Origin: an uncultured Clostridia bacterium
GTDB lineage: Bacteria; Bacillota; Clostridia; Oscillospirales; Acutalibacteraceae
NCBI GenBank assembly: GCA_946499275.1
Contig: CAMMRL010000004.1
Span: 1-64,000, forward strand
Length of the DNA: 64,000 bases
Reading direction: 5' to 3'
Shown here: piece by piece, positions 1-9,576 of the stretch
How positions within the stretch are numbered: position 1 is the first letter of the stretch
Layout of the letters: every line of letters starts with the position of its first letter
Translations under genes and position numbers: made by a program
Notes under the pieces: generated by a model
The model's database searches: none
Told to the model about the DNA's origin: nothing
The model's input: only the letters and a program-made list of their open reading frames with translations

Positions 1-96
1 TTTACCGGCTCACTTCCATTCGCTCGGTAACCTTTACCGGCTCACTTCCATTCGCTCGGTAACCTTTACCGGCTCACTTCCATTCGCCGGTAAAGG
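1..96. repeat. 32-bp tandem repeat (two full copies 1-32 and 33-64, partial diverging third copy from 65) overlapping the 3' end of the GH4 gene
   Basis: tttaccggctcacttccattcgctcggtaacc is exactly repeated; the third copy diverges inside the GH4 stop region (ttcgccggtaaagg). Confidence 0.95.
63..96 (-). terminator. Perfect 11-bp inverted repeat with 12-nt loop spanning the GH4 stop codon; possible 3'-end hairpin
   Basis: cctttaccggc (63-73) / gccggtaaagg (86-96), loop tcacttccattc. Confidence 0.5.
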
Positions 97-1480
97 GTTT
101 GTTTACTTCGCAGTATTTGTCCACCAGTTCCTTGGCCAGCGAATAGGAACCGACCAGCGGATGGATGGTAAGGGCTTCCACCGCGAGTTCCTTGGACTTG
201 TGCTTCACCGCCTCGACGGTCAGCTTTTCATACCGTTTGATGGTGTGTACCAGCAGCATATTGCTTTCCGGCAGGTTGCGGAAGACCATCGGATGCGCTC
301 CGTCTTTGTCGATGGTGCAGGTAACTTCCACCACGTCGTCGTCCGCCAGCCCTTCGACTGCGCCGCGATTGGCCACGCTGACCGCCAGGTCGATTCCCTT
401 ATTGTGGTTGACGCTGTCGATGTAATTGAACACCACGCCGGCATATCCTTCATACACTTCATTGAACGGCCGGTTGCCCAGCAGTTCGCGAATCCCCAGT
501 TTGTCCGCATCCGGGGGAGCGAAGTGTTTGTGGTCGCTGCCAAGCTCGATGCTCATGTAGCTGCCCTCGCGCTCGTGCATATAGTGGTGATAGATTTCAA
601 TAGCGCGCTCCATCTCGGTGTCGAGGTCAACCTTACGCAGCTCGGCCATCATCTTATCGTTAATCGCCTTGATGCTTTCGCCGCGGGACATCGGGGAAGC
701 CAGCAGGTTTTTGAGCGCGCGCTCACGGTGGTAGAAATAATACAAATAGCCGTTCGGTATTTCACCCAGGTGGCGGATCAGGTCGCGGTCAAAATAATCG
801 AACTGATGGAAACCCTGGATAAAGTCCTCGTTCGCCATCAAGCGGGGCAGTACATCCACGCCACCGATGTCCACGCTGTTCGCCCAGGACAGATGGTTCA
901 GGCCATATACCCCCACCACCATCTCGCTCGCGTTGATTTTCAGTGCATTGGAAAGGTCAATCTTAATCCCCGTCGCATTGTCGCAGATGCCGACGACGTT
1001 GTTGTAACCAGCGTCCACAATCGCCTGCGTCACCAGCCCCGAAGGATTGGTGAAGTTGAAGACCGTCGCGTTATTGCTCTTCTCCTTAATAATCCGCATA
1101 TACTCGAGGATGGTCGGGATGGTACGGGTCGCGTAGGAATAACCGCCCGCGCCGGTGGTTTCCTGGCCGATCAGCCCCATATCCAGCGCAATCCGTTCGT
1201 CCTTGCAGCGGGCCTCGTCCTGGCCGACGCGCAAGGTAGTCACCACGTAGTCGGCGTTGGTCACCGCTTCGGTGAAATCCTCGGTCAGCACCACTTCCAG
1301 CTTACTGTCCGCTTTGTTCACCAGGTATTTTCCCATGCCGCCGAAGATGCGCAGCTTCTCCGCGTCGTTGTCCATGATGTACAGGGAACCGATTCCCAGT
1401 TCCTCGTGAAATTTCACCAAGGATTCCACGAAATAGTAGGTGCGGACGCTGCCGCCGCCGATGAGAGCCAATTTTTTCAT
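74..1480 (-). CDS. Glycoside hydrolase family 4 (6-phospho-beta-glucosidase/alpha-glucosidase-like)
   Basis: ORF 468 aa; N-term MKKLALIGGGSVRT; DLIGQETTGAGG-like and NFTNPSG motifs typical of GH4. Confidence 0.88.
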   Translation of the reverse strand: MKKLALIGGGSVRTYYFVESLVKFHEELGIGSLYIMDNDAEKLRIFGGMGKYLVNKADSKLEVVLTEDFTEAVTNADYVVTTLRVGQDEARCKDERIALDMGLIGQETTGAGGYSYATRTIPTILEYMRIIKEKSNNATVFNFTNPSGLVTQAIVDAGYNNVVGICDNATGIKIDLSNALKINASEMVVGVYGLNHLSWANSVDIGGVDVLPRLMANEDFIQGFHQFDYFDRDLIRHLGEIPNGYLYYFYHRERALKNLLASPMSRGESIKAINDKMMAELRKVDLDTEMERAIEIYHHYMHEREGSYMSIELGSDHKHFAPPDADKLGIRELLGNRPFNEVYEGYAGVVFNYIDSVNHNKGIDLAVSVANRGAVEGLADDDVVEVTCTIDKDGAHPMVFRNLPESNMLLVHTIKRYEKLTVEAVKHKSKELAVEALTIHPLVGSYSLAKELVDKYCEVNKPFTGEWK

Positions 1481-1510
1481 ACGTATCCGTCCTTTCCTAA
1501 AAGGGTGATT

Positions 1511-2395
1511 TTATCTTGTCAGCCGTTCCAGCAGCCGACATTTGAACTCCTCCGGTTTTACGTCCACCGCCACACGGGCGTTGCGCTCCTGGTTGCCCCA
1601 ACTGGCGTCTACGGTCACGCCGCGAGTAAATGCCCCGGCGGTTTCCACCCGGATGAGCTTGTCTTCAAAAGTCATCAGATCGTCCCACAGCAGCGCCGAC
1701 ACGGCTAGCGGGTCATGCAGGACCGGCAGGAAATGGAACTTTTCCAGGAAAGTGTCCAGCATCCCTCCCAAATGTCGGGCGCGCGGATTGTCCGCCGCCT
1801 TGATCACACCGATATCCTCCATCGTAAAGGTGCAGCGGTTGGTCACATCCAGCCCGACCATCGTAATCGGTGCGCCGGAGGCGAAGACGATGGACGCCGC
1901 TTCCGGGTCGCATTGGATATTCCATTCCGGGAAGGCTTTGTTCGCCTGCCCCCCCATCATCACGACTTTCACCTTTTCCGCAATATGCGGTGCTTTGGCG
2001 AAGGCCAAGCCTACGCTGGTCATCGGGCCGATGGCCACAATGGTCAGGTTCTCCACTTGTTCCGCCTTTTCCACGATATAATCGCAGGCGCAAGGCAGCT
2101 CCCTGCCGTCCTGCGAAAGGCTGACCGGCCGCTGGGGCAATGTGTGGTTGTCGTCCCACCAGCCAAGGAGAGGCTTTTCCGCCCCCATCGCCACTTCGAT
2201 ATCGGCGCGGCCGAACACCGCGAGCATCTCCTTGGTCAGGTTGGTTCGCCATTCGTTGGCCAGATAATTGGTGGTAATCCCTACGACGTTGAGTTCAGGG
2301 GAATTCAACGCGAGAGCCAGCGCCAACGCGTCGTCGATATCCCCGCCAATATCGGTATCGATCAGGATGTCGATCGGCTTCTTCCCGTTTTCCAT
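1511..2395 (-). CDS. Nucleoside hydrolase family protein (IUNH-like)
   Basis: 294 aa; DTDIGGDIDDALALALAL calcium/ribose-binding signature near N-term. Confidence 0.88.
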   Translation of the reverse strand: MENGKKPIDILIDTDIGGDIDDALALALALNSPELNVVGITTNYLANEWRTNLTKEMLAVFGRADIEVAMGAEKPLLGWWDDNHTLPQRPVSLSQDGRELPCACDYIVEKAEQVENLTIVAIGPMTSVGLAFAKAPHIAEKVKVVMMGGQANKAFPEWNIQCDPEAASIVFASGAPITMVGLDVTNRCTFTMEDIGVIKAADNPRARHLGGMLDTFLEKFHFLPVLHDPLAVSALLWDDLMTFEDKLIRVETAGAFTRGVTVDASWGNQERNARVAVDVKPEEFKCRLLERLTR

Positions 2396-2429
2396 CGTTA
2401 TTCCTCCGCTGCGGCCGGTCCGCCGCTGT

Positions 2430-2927
2430 TTACAGGTTGGTTACTTCGATATTTAGGCCCTGTTCGGCCATATTCAGCACCACTTTGTCGTTGGCGCCGG
2501 TGCCCTCTTTGTACAGAACAATGCAGGCGGCGCGGTCAGACAACGTCATCGGCGCTTTATGCCAGACGCCTTCGTTAAGGATTACGACCGATCCGGCGGT
2601 CGCATAAAAAGCGGCGAACTTCGCGGCGTCGGGCGTTCCTTCAAACGCATCCGCCTTCGCCAGGACCAGGATGATGTCCTTTTCCACCGGGATTAGGATT
2701 TCCTTGGTATGCTTATGCTGTTCGAGCGATGCCTGATGGTAGTCGCCGGTGTTAATTGCTTCCACAATGCCGAAGGAAGCGTTTCCCAGCTCCGTAACCG
2801 CCAGGGCGTCCCACCAATTGTGATCCGGGCCGGCGGAATCCGGCGTGCCGGTACGGGGAACGATAACCTGCCCGAACGAAGCAAAGGATTCGTCGGTGAC
2901 TTTCCGCAGCTTTAAAGAAATGTCCAT
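2430..2927 (-). CDS. Ureidoglycolate lyase (AllA)-like cupin protein
   Basis: Start MDISLKLRKVTDESFASFGQVI with RBS AAAGGAG upstream; AllA-like FGQVI...GVWHKAP pattern. Confidence 0.55.
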   Translation of the reverse strand: MDISLKLRKVTDESFASFGQVIVPRTGTPDSAGPDHNWWDALAVTELGNASFGIVEAINTGDYHQASLEQHKHTKEILIPVEKDIILVLAKADAFEGTPDAAKFAAFYATAGSVVILNEGVWHKAPMTLSDRAACIVLYKEGTGANDKVVLNMAEQGLNIEVTNL

Positions 2928-2959
2928 ATTCTCTGTTCTCCTTTCCAATATTTCTGTGA

Positions 2960-3607
2960 CTAAGGGTTTTCCGCAGCCGGCTTTACCGCCAGCGGGGTAC
3001 GCGCAAAAATCGCATTAAATACCTGGATGGACGGGCCGGTCAACAGCAAACCGACGATAGTGCCCAGCCCCAGTTTGGAGCCGAGCAGCATACCGGTAAT
3101 CAGCCAGAACGCGTCCACACCCATCCGGGTCCAGCGGATGGGGAACGCCAGCTTTTCGCTTAAGATAATGGACACCAGGTCGTTCGGTCCCGCGCCCATA
3201 CGCGGCTGGGTGAAAAGGCTGACCCCCGCCCCCATGATCACAGTGCCTACCACCAACAGGACCACCCGCACGGCAATCGGCAGCCCCGCGCTGATAAAGG
3301 GGGCAAGCAGCGCGCTCCAGATGTCCACAAACAGCCCGGTAAAGGCCCAGGCGAAAAGGGTTCCGATGAAGATATACCGCCGCGCCGTAAAAAAGATGAC
3401 GACCAGCAGGATCAGGTTAATCAGGAAGTGGGCCAAGCCGTTAGAAATGGCCGGAAACGTCTTATGCACCCCGTTGACCAGCATGGTAAAGGGGTCCATA
3501 CCGAAATCCGTCAACAGAAAAATCGCAACACCGAGCGCAATCACCACCACGCCGAGGAACAGCACGGTCAGGTGCTGCGCCCATTCCTTCCCCGTATATT
3601 TCCGCAT
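2960..3607 (-). CDS. YitT/YczE-family integral membrane protein
   Basis: Multiple hydrophobic helices; LGVAIFLLTDFGMDPFTMLVNGV. Start uncertain (TTG at 3631 or ATG at 3607). Confidence 0.7.
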   Translation of the reverse strand: MRKYTGKEWAQHLTVLFLGVVVIALGVAIFLLTDFGMDPFTMLVNGVHKTFPAISNGLAHFLINLILLVVIFFTARRYIFIGTLFAWAFTGLFVDIWSALLAPFISAGLPIAVRVVLLVVGTVIMGAGVSLFTQPRMGAGPNDLVSIILSEKLAFPIRWTRMGVDAFWLITGMLLGSKLGLGTIVGLLLTGPSIQVFNAIFARTPLAVKPAAENP

Positions 3608-3660
3608 TGTCCAACGCCAGCCCTTCCTCAAAATCGAAAAACGTACTCTGGATTTTACTC

Positions 3661-3701
3661 AGATACAGCGAGGACCGGAAATTCCGAGCCTCGCTGTATC
3701 T
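3661..3701 (-). terminator. Long hairpin downstream of the GH106-like gene
   Basis: agatacagcgagg (3661-3673) / cctcgctgtatct (3689-3701) with additional inner pairing. Confidence 0.5.
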
Positions 3702-3742
3702 TTCGTCAATGTTCGAATGTTGCGGCGCGCTCCTACAAACGG

Positions 3743-6700
3743 TTACGCGTCGAGTTCATACCGGTCGTACGCCACGATGGACGCGTCGAACAGGCCGGAC
3801 TTATTCCGGGTGCCTTCCAGGATATTCATCACCGTGTTCACCACGTTGAAGGTGATTTCGTTCTTGCCTTCCACGATATAATCGGAAATATCCAGCGCAT
3901 AGGGATTCCACAGGCAGGTGCCGACCATCTTGCCGTTGACCAACACTTCCAGCACATCGGTGCCGACCGAAGCGCGGGCAAACAACGTCTTACCGACGTA
4001 TTCTGCCGGAACGTCGATGGTCTGGGTGTAGGAACCGGTGCCGGAGAAATACGGCAGGCCCTGCGGAACCCAGTCACCGGTCTTGATCGTACGCACCGGC
4101 GCGGCAATGATTTCCTTGCCGTCCGCTTCCTTCACGCCGAAGTCGCCGATAATCTTGAGCAAATCGATCATGCCGTCGGACTTCTTGTGGACGGTCAGCT
4201 TCACCACAACCGTGTTGACGCCTTCAACCGCGTAGCCCTTCAGCGGAACTTCCTTGATTTCCGCGTCGATAAAGCTGCGAACCGGGGTTTCGGTCATCTT
4301 CTTGCCGTTGATGTACAGCTCATAGCCAAGGCCCTTAAAGCCGTCGATCATCAGACGCAGGTCGTCCGGCAGATATTCCGTCTCGAAGTGGGTGACGTAC
4401 CACAGGTCCACCGGGTACACCGCTTCGTCCCGCTCCTCGGGGAGCTGGAGCTCCCAAGCGCCCATACGCATGTCGAACCAGCCGTCGAAATTGTAATCCG
4501 GCGCACCCAGCGCGGCAACATCCACCGGCGTGCCGTCGTCGATGCGCATCTTCCACTTGTCGGTCAGCAGCGCGTTCGGCGCGTTCACCGCAAAGTTCCA
4601 GGTGTCCGCGAAACGGATTTCCGGCAGCGGCTTCTGCGCCTTGACCGTCAGGGTCTTGCCGTTGGAAAGGGCCACTTTGCCGTCCTTTTCCAGGCGGGCG
4701 TAGCCCTTTACCTTACCGCCAACTTCGGTCAGCGTCAGGTCGGATTCCACCGCATGCACCGCCGCCGGCGCGGAAGTGAAGCTGACCATATGCGAACCGA
4801 AGGGCTGCATAGTCAGCCGGAAGGTGGTTTCGCCGTTCTCCACGGAGTAAACCAGCACGTCGCTGATTTCGCCGTTTTCGAGGTTCCAGAGCTGGGGCTG
4901 CACTTCGCCCTTCAGGGTGACGGTGATTTCCGCGCCCTGGGCGACCGGATTGCTCAGGAAGAAGAAATCCTGGCCGTCCTTCACGCGATGGAGGTAAAAC
5001 ACCTCGTCGTTGTCGATGCGGATTTCGGGGGTCACGCACTCCAGCATGGTCTTCTGGAGCATCTCCAGCCCGTCGTTCATATGGAAGCCCTGGCCGGTGA
5101 CGAACACCGCCTTGCCGCCCTTATCGTTCGAGTTGACGAGCAGTTCCTGCCCTTTTTCATCTTTCGCCAGGAAAGCATCGCGCAGAGCGACCGGGTTCGC
5201 GCCGAACAGCTTTTCCATCCGGCCGCACAGGTCGCCCGCGTCGCCTTCGACGGTCTTATACGGCAGGAGGGCGTCGCCGCCGACCTTGCCGCCCTGGGCG
5301 TAGAACTTCTCGAGTATGTCCATGGTGGACGCCTTGATATGGGTCACCGGGGGCAGCATCAGCATTTCGTACTTCTCGTCCTTGATGCAGAGCTTGCCGT
5401 CTTCGATCGTGCAGTCCAGCAGCACGTCTTCATCGATGTAATCAAAGTCGATATGCAGGCGGAGCAGACGGTCGGTCATGTAATTCCAATCGTTTTCGAT
5501 CGTGTCGCCGATCTTCGTGGGGGTCTGGGGCATATAGTTCGCCCAGATGCTGTTCATCGGGTAGAGGATCGCGACCTTCGCCACATGGTAGCCGCTGGTG
5601 ACCAGATAGCCCAAGCGGGTCATGTAATCGTTGAATAGCTTATACTGCTTCCACCAGGTGTGGTGATAGAACTGGGACGGCGGCCAGTCGCGCTTGCGCT
5701 CGCCTTCGATGGAATAGTGGAACCCGTGGGGAGTGAAGATATTCACACCCAAGATGTACTCCCAGTCGGCAATCCACTTCATGCGCTCCATCGTGCAGTC
5801 CCAATACGCGCCGCCCATGGATTCGCAGATCAAGCGGACGCTGCCGTTCTGGTGGGCGGCGGAACTCGCGATCTTCAGCGCGACATGCTCGTTGGGCATC
5901 TCGCGGGTGCCGATCCGGGGATACAGGTGGTCGACACCGGTCATATCCATATGCCGGAGCATGTGGAACAGGTTGCCGCCGGTGCGCGCATGCTGGCGCA
6001 GGGATTCCTCATACAGAAGGTGGCCGGTAAATTTGGTGTCGTTCGCTTCGCACCAGTCGGCAATCTGCTTGTAGTACGCCTTTTCATACTGCTTGGATAG
6101 GCAGCTCCAGAAATCGTAGCGGACCTGCTCGGTATCGCCTCCCAGGTCGAAGAACAGCTTGGGCAGGTGCTTCTTCAGGTCGTACCCGTTGTACTCCTTG
6201 AAGATCTTGAACATCTGCTTGGACCAGGGCAGGATCTTGTTCTGACCCGCAGACTCAAAATACAGCATCGCCGGCTCGTCGGTGAAGAAGCCCTTCACGT
6301 CCTTACTGAAGGAAGCGCCGATGCGCTTTTTATACTGCTCGTGGGTGTATTCCAGGAACTTCTCCGTGGATTCCGGATTCAACACGTCGCAGTACCAGTT
6401 CGCCTTACGCTCGATGAAATAGCAGAGCTTCCAGGGGCCCTTAGGCGCTTCCCAGGAAATCACCTTGTCAAAGGACAGGGTGGGCATCAGATCGATATAC
6501 TCGAACTTCTGGTTCTCCATATCCTCGATCTTCATTGCGCAGGCGTAAATCGGCTCGCTTTCCTCCAGGTCGTTATACCGGGAGTCGGTGCCTTCCATGA
6601 ACATGAAGTACTGGCCGGGGATGTAATTGTCCACCATTTCCAGATACACTTCGGTCAGGTCGGGATCGCGCTCCATGACCTTCTTGCAGCAGGTTCCGCT

Positions 6701-7006
6701 CGGCCAGTTATACTCGTCGTAAATCCACACCTGCATGCCGATTTCCTGCGCCTTGCGAATGGTAAATTCCACCCGGTCCAGCCAATCTTCGCCCATGTAA
6801 GGGCAGTAATCGTTGATCCCAAAGCGGGCATGGATATGGATACCCGGGATCCCTTTGTCGTACAGCTCGCGAAGCTGGTACTCCATCTCTTCGTAGCTCA
6901 TTTCGCCGTTCCAGAACCAGAACGGCATAATGCCGAACTCACGCGACGGATTTTTGAACTTTTCCACGGACAACGCTTCGCCATCGGTCAGTTTGTTGTA
7001 GTCCAT
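3743..7006 (-). CDS. Large glycoside hydrolase, GH106/alpha-L-rhamnosidase-like, with C-terminal galactose-binding-like domains
   Basis: Start MDYNKLTDGEAL with RBS AAGGATG; FWFWNG and IYDEYNWPSG motifs; about 1087 aa, no signal peptide. Confidence 0.6.
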   Translation of the reverse strand: MDYNKLTDGEALSVEKFKNPSREFGIMPFWFWNGEMSYEEMEYQLRELYDKGIPGIHIHARFGINDYCPYMGEDWLDRVEFTIRKAQEIGMQVWIYDEYNWPSGTCCKKVMERDPDLTEVYLEMVDNYIPGQYFMFMEGTDSRYNDLEESEPIYACAMKIEDMENQKFEYIDLMPTLSFDKVISWEAPKGPWKLCYFIERKANWYCDVLNPESTEKFLEYTHEQYKKRIGASFSKDVKGFFTDEPAMLYFESAGQNKILPWSKQMFKIFKEYNGYDLKKHLPKLFFDLGGDTEQVRYDFWSCLSKQYEKAYYKQIADWCEANDTKFTGHLLYEESLRQHARTGGNLFHMLRHMDMTGVDHLYPRIGTREMPNEHVALKIASSAAHQNGSVRLICESMGGAYWDCTMERMKWIADWEYILGVNIFTPHGFHYSIEGERKRDWPPSQFYHHTWWKQYKLFNDYMTRLGYLVTSGYHVAKVAILYPMNSIWANYMPQTPTKIGDTIENDWNYMTDRLLRLHIDFDYIDEDVLLDCTIEDGKLCIKDEKYEMLMLPPVTHIKASTMDILEKFYAQGGKVGGDALLPYKTVEGDAGDLCGRMEKLFGANPVALRDAFLAKDEKGQELLVNSNDKGGKAVFVTGQGFHMNDGLEMLQKTMLECVTPEIRIDNDEVFYLHRVKDGQDFFFLSNPVAQGAEITVTLKGEVQPQLWNLENGEISDVLVYSVENGETTFRLTMQPFGSHMVSFTSAPAAVHAVESDLTLTEVGGKVKGYARLEKDGKVALSNGKTLTVKAQKPLPEIRFADTWNFAVNAPNALLTDKWKMRIDDGTPVDVAALGAPDYNFDGWFDMRMGAWELQLPEERDEAVYPVDLWYVTHFETEYLPDDLRLMIDGFKGLGYELYINGKKMTETPVRSFIDAEIKEVPLKGYAVEGVNTVVVKLTVHKKSDGMIDLLKIIGDFGVKEADGKEIIAAPVRTIKTGDWVPQGLPYFSGTGSYTQTIDVPAEYVGKTLFARASVGTDVLEVLVNGKMVGTCLWNPYALDISDYIVEGKNEITFNVVNTVMNILEGTRNKSGLFDASIVAYDRYELDA

Positions 7007-7103
7007 ACGGTCACATCCTTCTATTATGGTATGGGATGCCGGCGGTTCCATTGTCAACCCGCCGGCCGCAGGGAGAACAGGGATCGGCACAAAGAACGCA
7101 TGG

Positions 7104-7137
7104 CATCCCATGCCGGGAAATCCCCCGGCATGGGATG
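7104..7137. terminator. Strong 14-bp inverted repeat between two glycosidase genes (possible intra-operon attenuator)
   Basis: catcccatgccggg (7104-7117) / cccggcatgggatg (7124-7137). Confidence 0.5.
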
Positions 7138-7239
7138 GCTTCTTTGTTTCCCTTGTTCTTTGCCTCCGGGGAGCACCGGGGGCCCCTTGACATCCGTACC
7201 GTGTTTCCGCCGGATGATCCCTTATCGAAAGAGATTGTC

Positions 7240-9399
7240 TCAGCAGAGTTCCACGGCTAGGTACAGCGGCATATCCTGGATCTTTACGTTCAAGATGTCG
7301 CCGTCCTTCTCCACGGTATGTTTCACTTCCGAACCGTCGATCGTGTGCATCATTACGCCGGTGATATGCTCCGGCACCCGTACGGACAGGTTGAGTTCCG
7401 GGATCGGGGCGATGCGGTCCGCTTCCTCGTCATACTTGTAGCTGATAAGGTGGACCGAACGGCACTTGTCGGATTCCTGCATATGGACGCCGACGTCGGC
7501 GTTATCCACACGGATCTGCCACAGGCCGTCGTGAGCCTTCCGGAAGCCGGCGCGGAAGCATTCCAGCGCCTCCCGCTTGCTTTCCGGATTCTCCACGATG
7601 AAAACGTTTTCCCTGCCTTTGATGGCATCCATCCAACCCGGCACGTTTTCGCCAGCGCGGCCAAAGATGAGTAACCGTTTACCCGTCTCGACATGCTCCG
7701 TCAGCACTTCGGTCTGGTTCACCGTCAGAATATCACAATCCGGGACAACAATCAAGTCATATTGCTCAATATCTTTCAGAGAAATATTCTCCACACGCAG
7801 TTCGTCGTCTCCGAACATCTTCACATCGTACAGCACCTGCTGATCGGACAGTTCTTTGACAACCTCCCAGAAGGGCAGACGGGAAGTGTTTTCGTCCGCA
7901 ATATCGGTCGGCGTATAGAACAGAATGCTATCCTTCTTCTTCAGCACATCGCCGCTGTAGTCCTTGGTGACCTCACGCCAGTAGTAGCTCGGATAGCTGT
8001 ACATGACCATCGTATTCGCGCCGCTGGCCTTGGAATACAGGTATTCGTAATTTTTGAGGAATTTCTGCACCTGCTCGGTCACGTCGCGGGGCGGATAGAA
8101 CGCGTCTTTAATGGTGTTGCCCATCCAGCCGCCGTAGGGCACGGACATGTTACAGCCGTAGGTCGCCGCTTCCAACAGCAGCAGGCGGTATAGGTCGTAG
8201 CCCTTGCCCTTGTCGAGCATTTCGAGCAGTTCCGGGATTACGCCGCCGTAGGGGTTCTCCGCAATCACGAGCGGTTTCGTGTTGGAGTAACCGGCCACAT
8301 AGCGGTACCAGTGGGGCTGACGGAACACCGTGCTGTTCATCTCGGTAATCAACACGTCCACCGTCTGTTCCATCGGGTAGTACACCGGCATCAGGTTGAA
8401 GAAGTTCGCCGAAACCTGGATTTCGCGGTTCTGGGTCTTGCGGGCGTAGTCGCGGGCAAAGTCCACCAGCTCAATGAAATGCTTCTGCACCGCACGCTGT
8501 TGGAAATCGTAATATTCTTTAAACAACGGCGCGCCGTTCGGGAATTCGTAGTGGTTGTCGTTGATGAAGTCTTTATAGTCGAAAGTCTCCAAATCGATAT
8601 CGTCATATTCCGAGCTCAGCTTGCCGGCGGCGCGCAGTTCCTTGAGGTAAGCGGTGAACTGCTTGCGGCAGTCTTTGCAGAAGCAGCCGCCTGCGCCAAG
8701 GGAGGTAATCGGCAACTCCGCCTCGTCTAACTGGATGCCGGCCACACCGGCGTCGATCTGGATCTGAATAATCTTCTTCAGGTAATCGCGCCACACAGGG
8801 TTGTTGCGGCAGGTCTGGTAACAGGTTTCCGAATGGCCGACTACTTCCACCCAACGGGCGTGTACCGGCTCGCCTTTGTAGGTCCGGGCCGCCACCTCTT
8901 CCCACAGGTCGGTCACCAATTCTCCGTCGCTGTTAATGATCCCGTCGGGATAAAAATCTTTCAGCGACGTACGGAACAAGCCGTCGTGCTTGCCGTTTGA
9001 AAACTCACGTAGGCCGTACCAGTCGTGCGGCTGGTCCTTGTCGCGCAGCACATTCATCTGCTTAATGTACTTGCCGTCTTCGGAAATTACAACCGGGAAC
9101 TCCCAGCCCTGCACCTCAAAGACGATACCGAACACTTTAATGCCGCGCTTATTGCATTCCGCAATGAATTCGCTGTCGTTCATAAAGCCGTAAAAACGCA
9201 GGCGCGGATCCACCTCGCCAAAGGCCTCGTTTTCCAAGTAAGGAAGGGAAATGGAGCCGCCACCGAGTGCCGACCACACCAGCATGGTAGCCTCGTATTT
9301 CTCCAAATCCTCCACCATTTGCATGCTGCGGAACGGTAAGCTGGGATGATAACAGTGGTTGTTTTTATACCAACCGTCAAAATAAATGCCTCTTTCCAC
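7240..9399 (-). CDS. Putative clan-A-like glycoside hydrolase, family unassigned
   Basis: 719 aa; IQLDEAELP, GGCFCKDCRKQF, DVLITEMNS and LVIAENPYGG barrel-like motifs; C-term trimerisation/sandwich-like region; no signal peptide. Confidence 0.5.
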   Translation of the reverse strand: MERGIYFDGWYKNNHCYHPSLPFRSMQMVEDLEKYEATMLVWSALGGGSISLPYLENEAFGEVDPRLRFYGFMNDSEFIAECNKRGIKVFGIVFEVQGWEFPVVISEDGKYIKQMNVLRDKDQPHDWYGLREFSNGKHDGLFRTSLKDFYPDGIINSDGELVTDLWEEVAARTYKGEPVHARWVEVVGHSETCYQTCRNNPVWRDYLKKIIQIQIDAGVAGIQLDEAELPITSLGAGGCFCKDCRKQFTAYLKELRAAGKLSSEYDDIDLETFDYKDFINDNHYEFPNGAPLFKEYYDFQQRAVQKHFIELVDFARDYARKTQNREIQVSANFFNLMPVYYPMEQTVDVLITEMNSTVFRQPHWYRYVAGYSNTKPLVIAENPYGGVIPELLEMLDKGKGYDLYRLLLLEAATYGCNMSVPYGGWMGNTIKDAFYPPRDVTEQVQKFLKNYEYLYSKASGANTMVMYSYPSYYWREVTKDYSGDVLKKKDSILFYTPTDIADENTSRLPFWEVVKELSDQQVLYDVKMFGDDELRVENISLKDIEQYDLIVVPDCDILTVNQTEVLTEHVETGKRLLIFGRAGENVPGWMDAIKGRENVFIVENPESKREALECFRAGFRKAHDGLWQIRVDNADVGVHMQESDKCRSVHLISYKYDEEADRIAPIPELNLSVRVPEHITGVMMHTIDGSEVKHTVEKDGDILNVKIQDMPLYLAVELC

Positions 9400-9505
9400 G
9401 ATGTCTCCTCCGTTTTCCCATTACAGAATCGATAAAATTTTATGGGCGCCGTTTCCTTATGACAACCCGACTTTTTTCAACATATTCCTTCAAAAGAAAG
9501 GCGCA

Positions 9506-9539
9506 TTCCGCCGCCCGATCCGAAAGCCGGACGGCGGAA
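9506..9539 (-). terminator. Hairpin after the SBP gene, followed by T-rich stretch on the minus strand
   Basis: ttccgccg (9506-9513) / cggcggaa (9532-9539); minus strand reads ...GCGCCTTTCTTTTG. Confidence 0.5.
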
Positions 9540-9576
9540 CACGCCACATAAGAACTACGCGGTTTTGCCTGCGGAA

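Noticed and set aside
1-96. Possible CRISPR array
   Set aside because: Repeat units are directly adjacent with no spacers; the unit derives from the GH4 gene end.
161-1708. 515-aa plus-strand ORF
   Set aside because: Antisense to the clearly recognisable GH4 gene; no motif or RBS support.
3428-5638. 736-aa plus-strand ORF
   Set aside because: Antisense shadow of the GH106-like gene (3743-7006); composition (His/Arg/Val/Gln rich) and lack of recognisable motifs fit codon-bias shadow ORFs.
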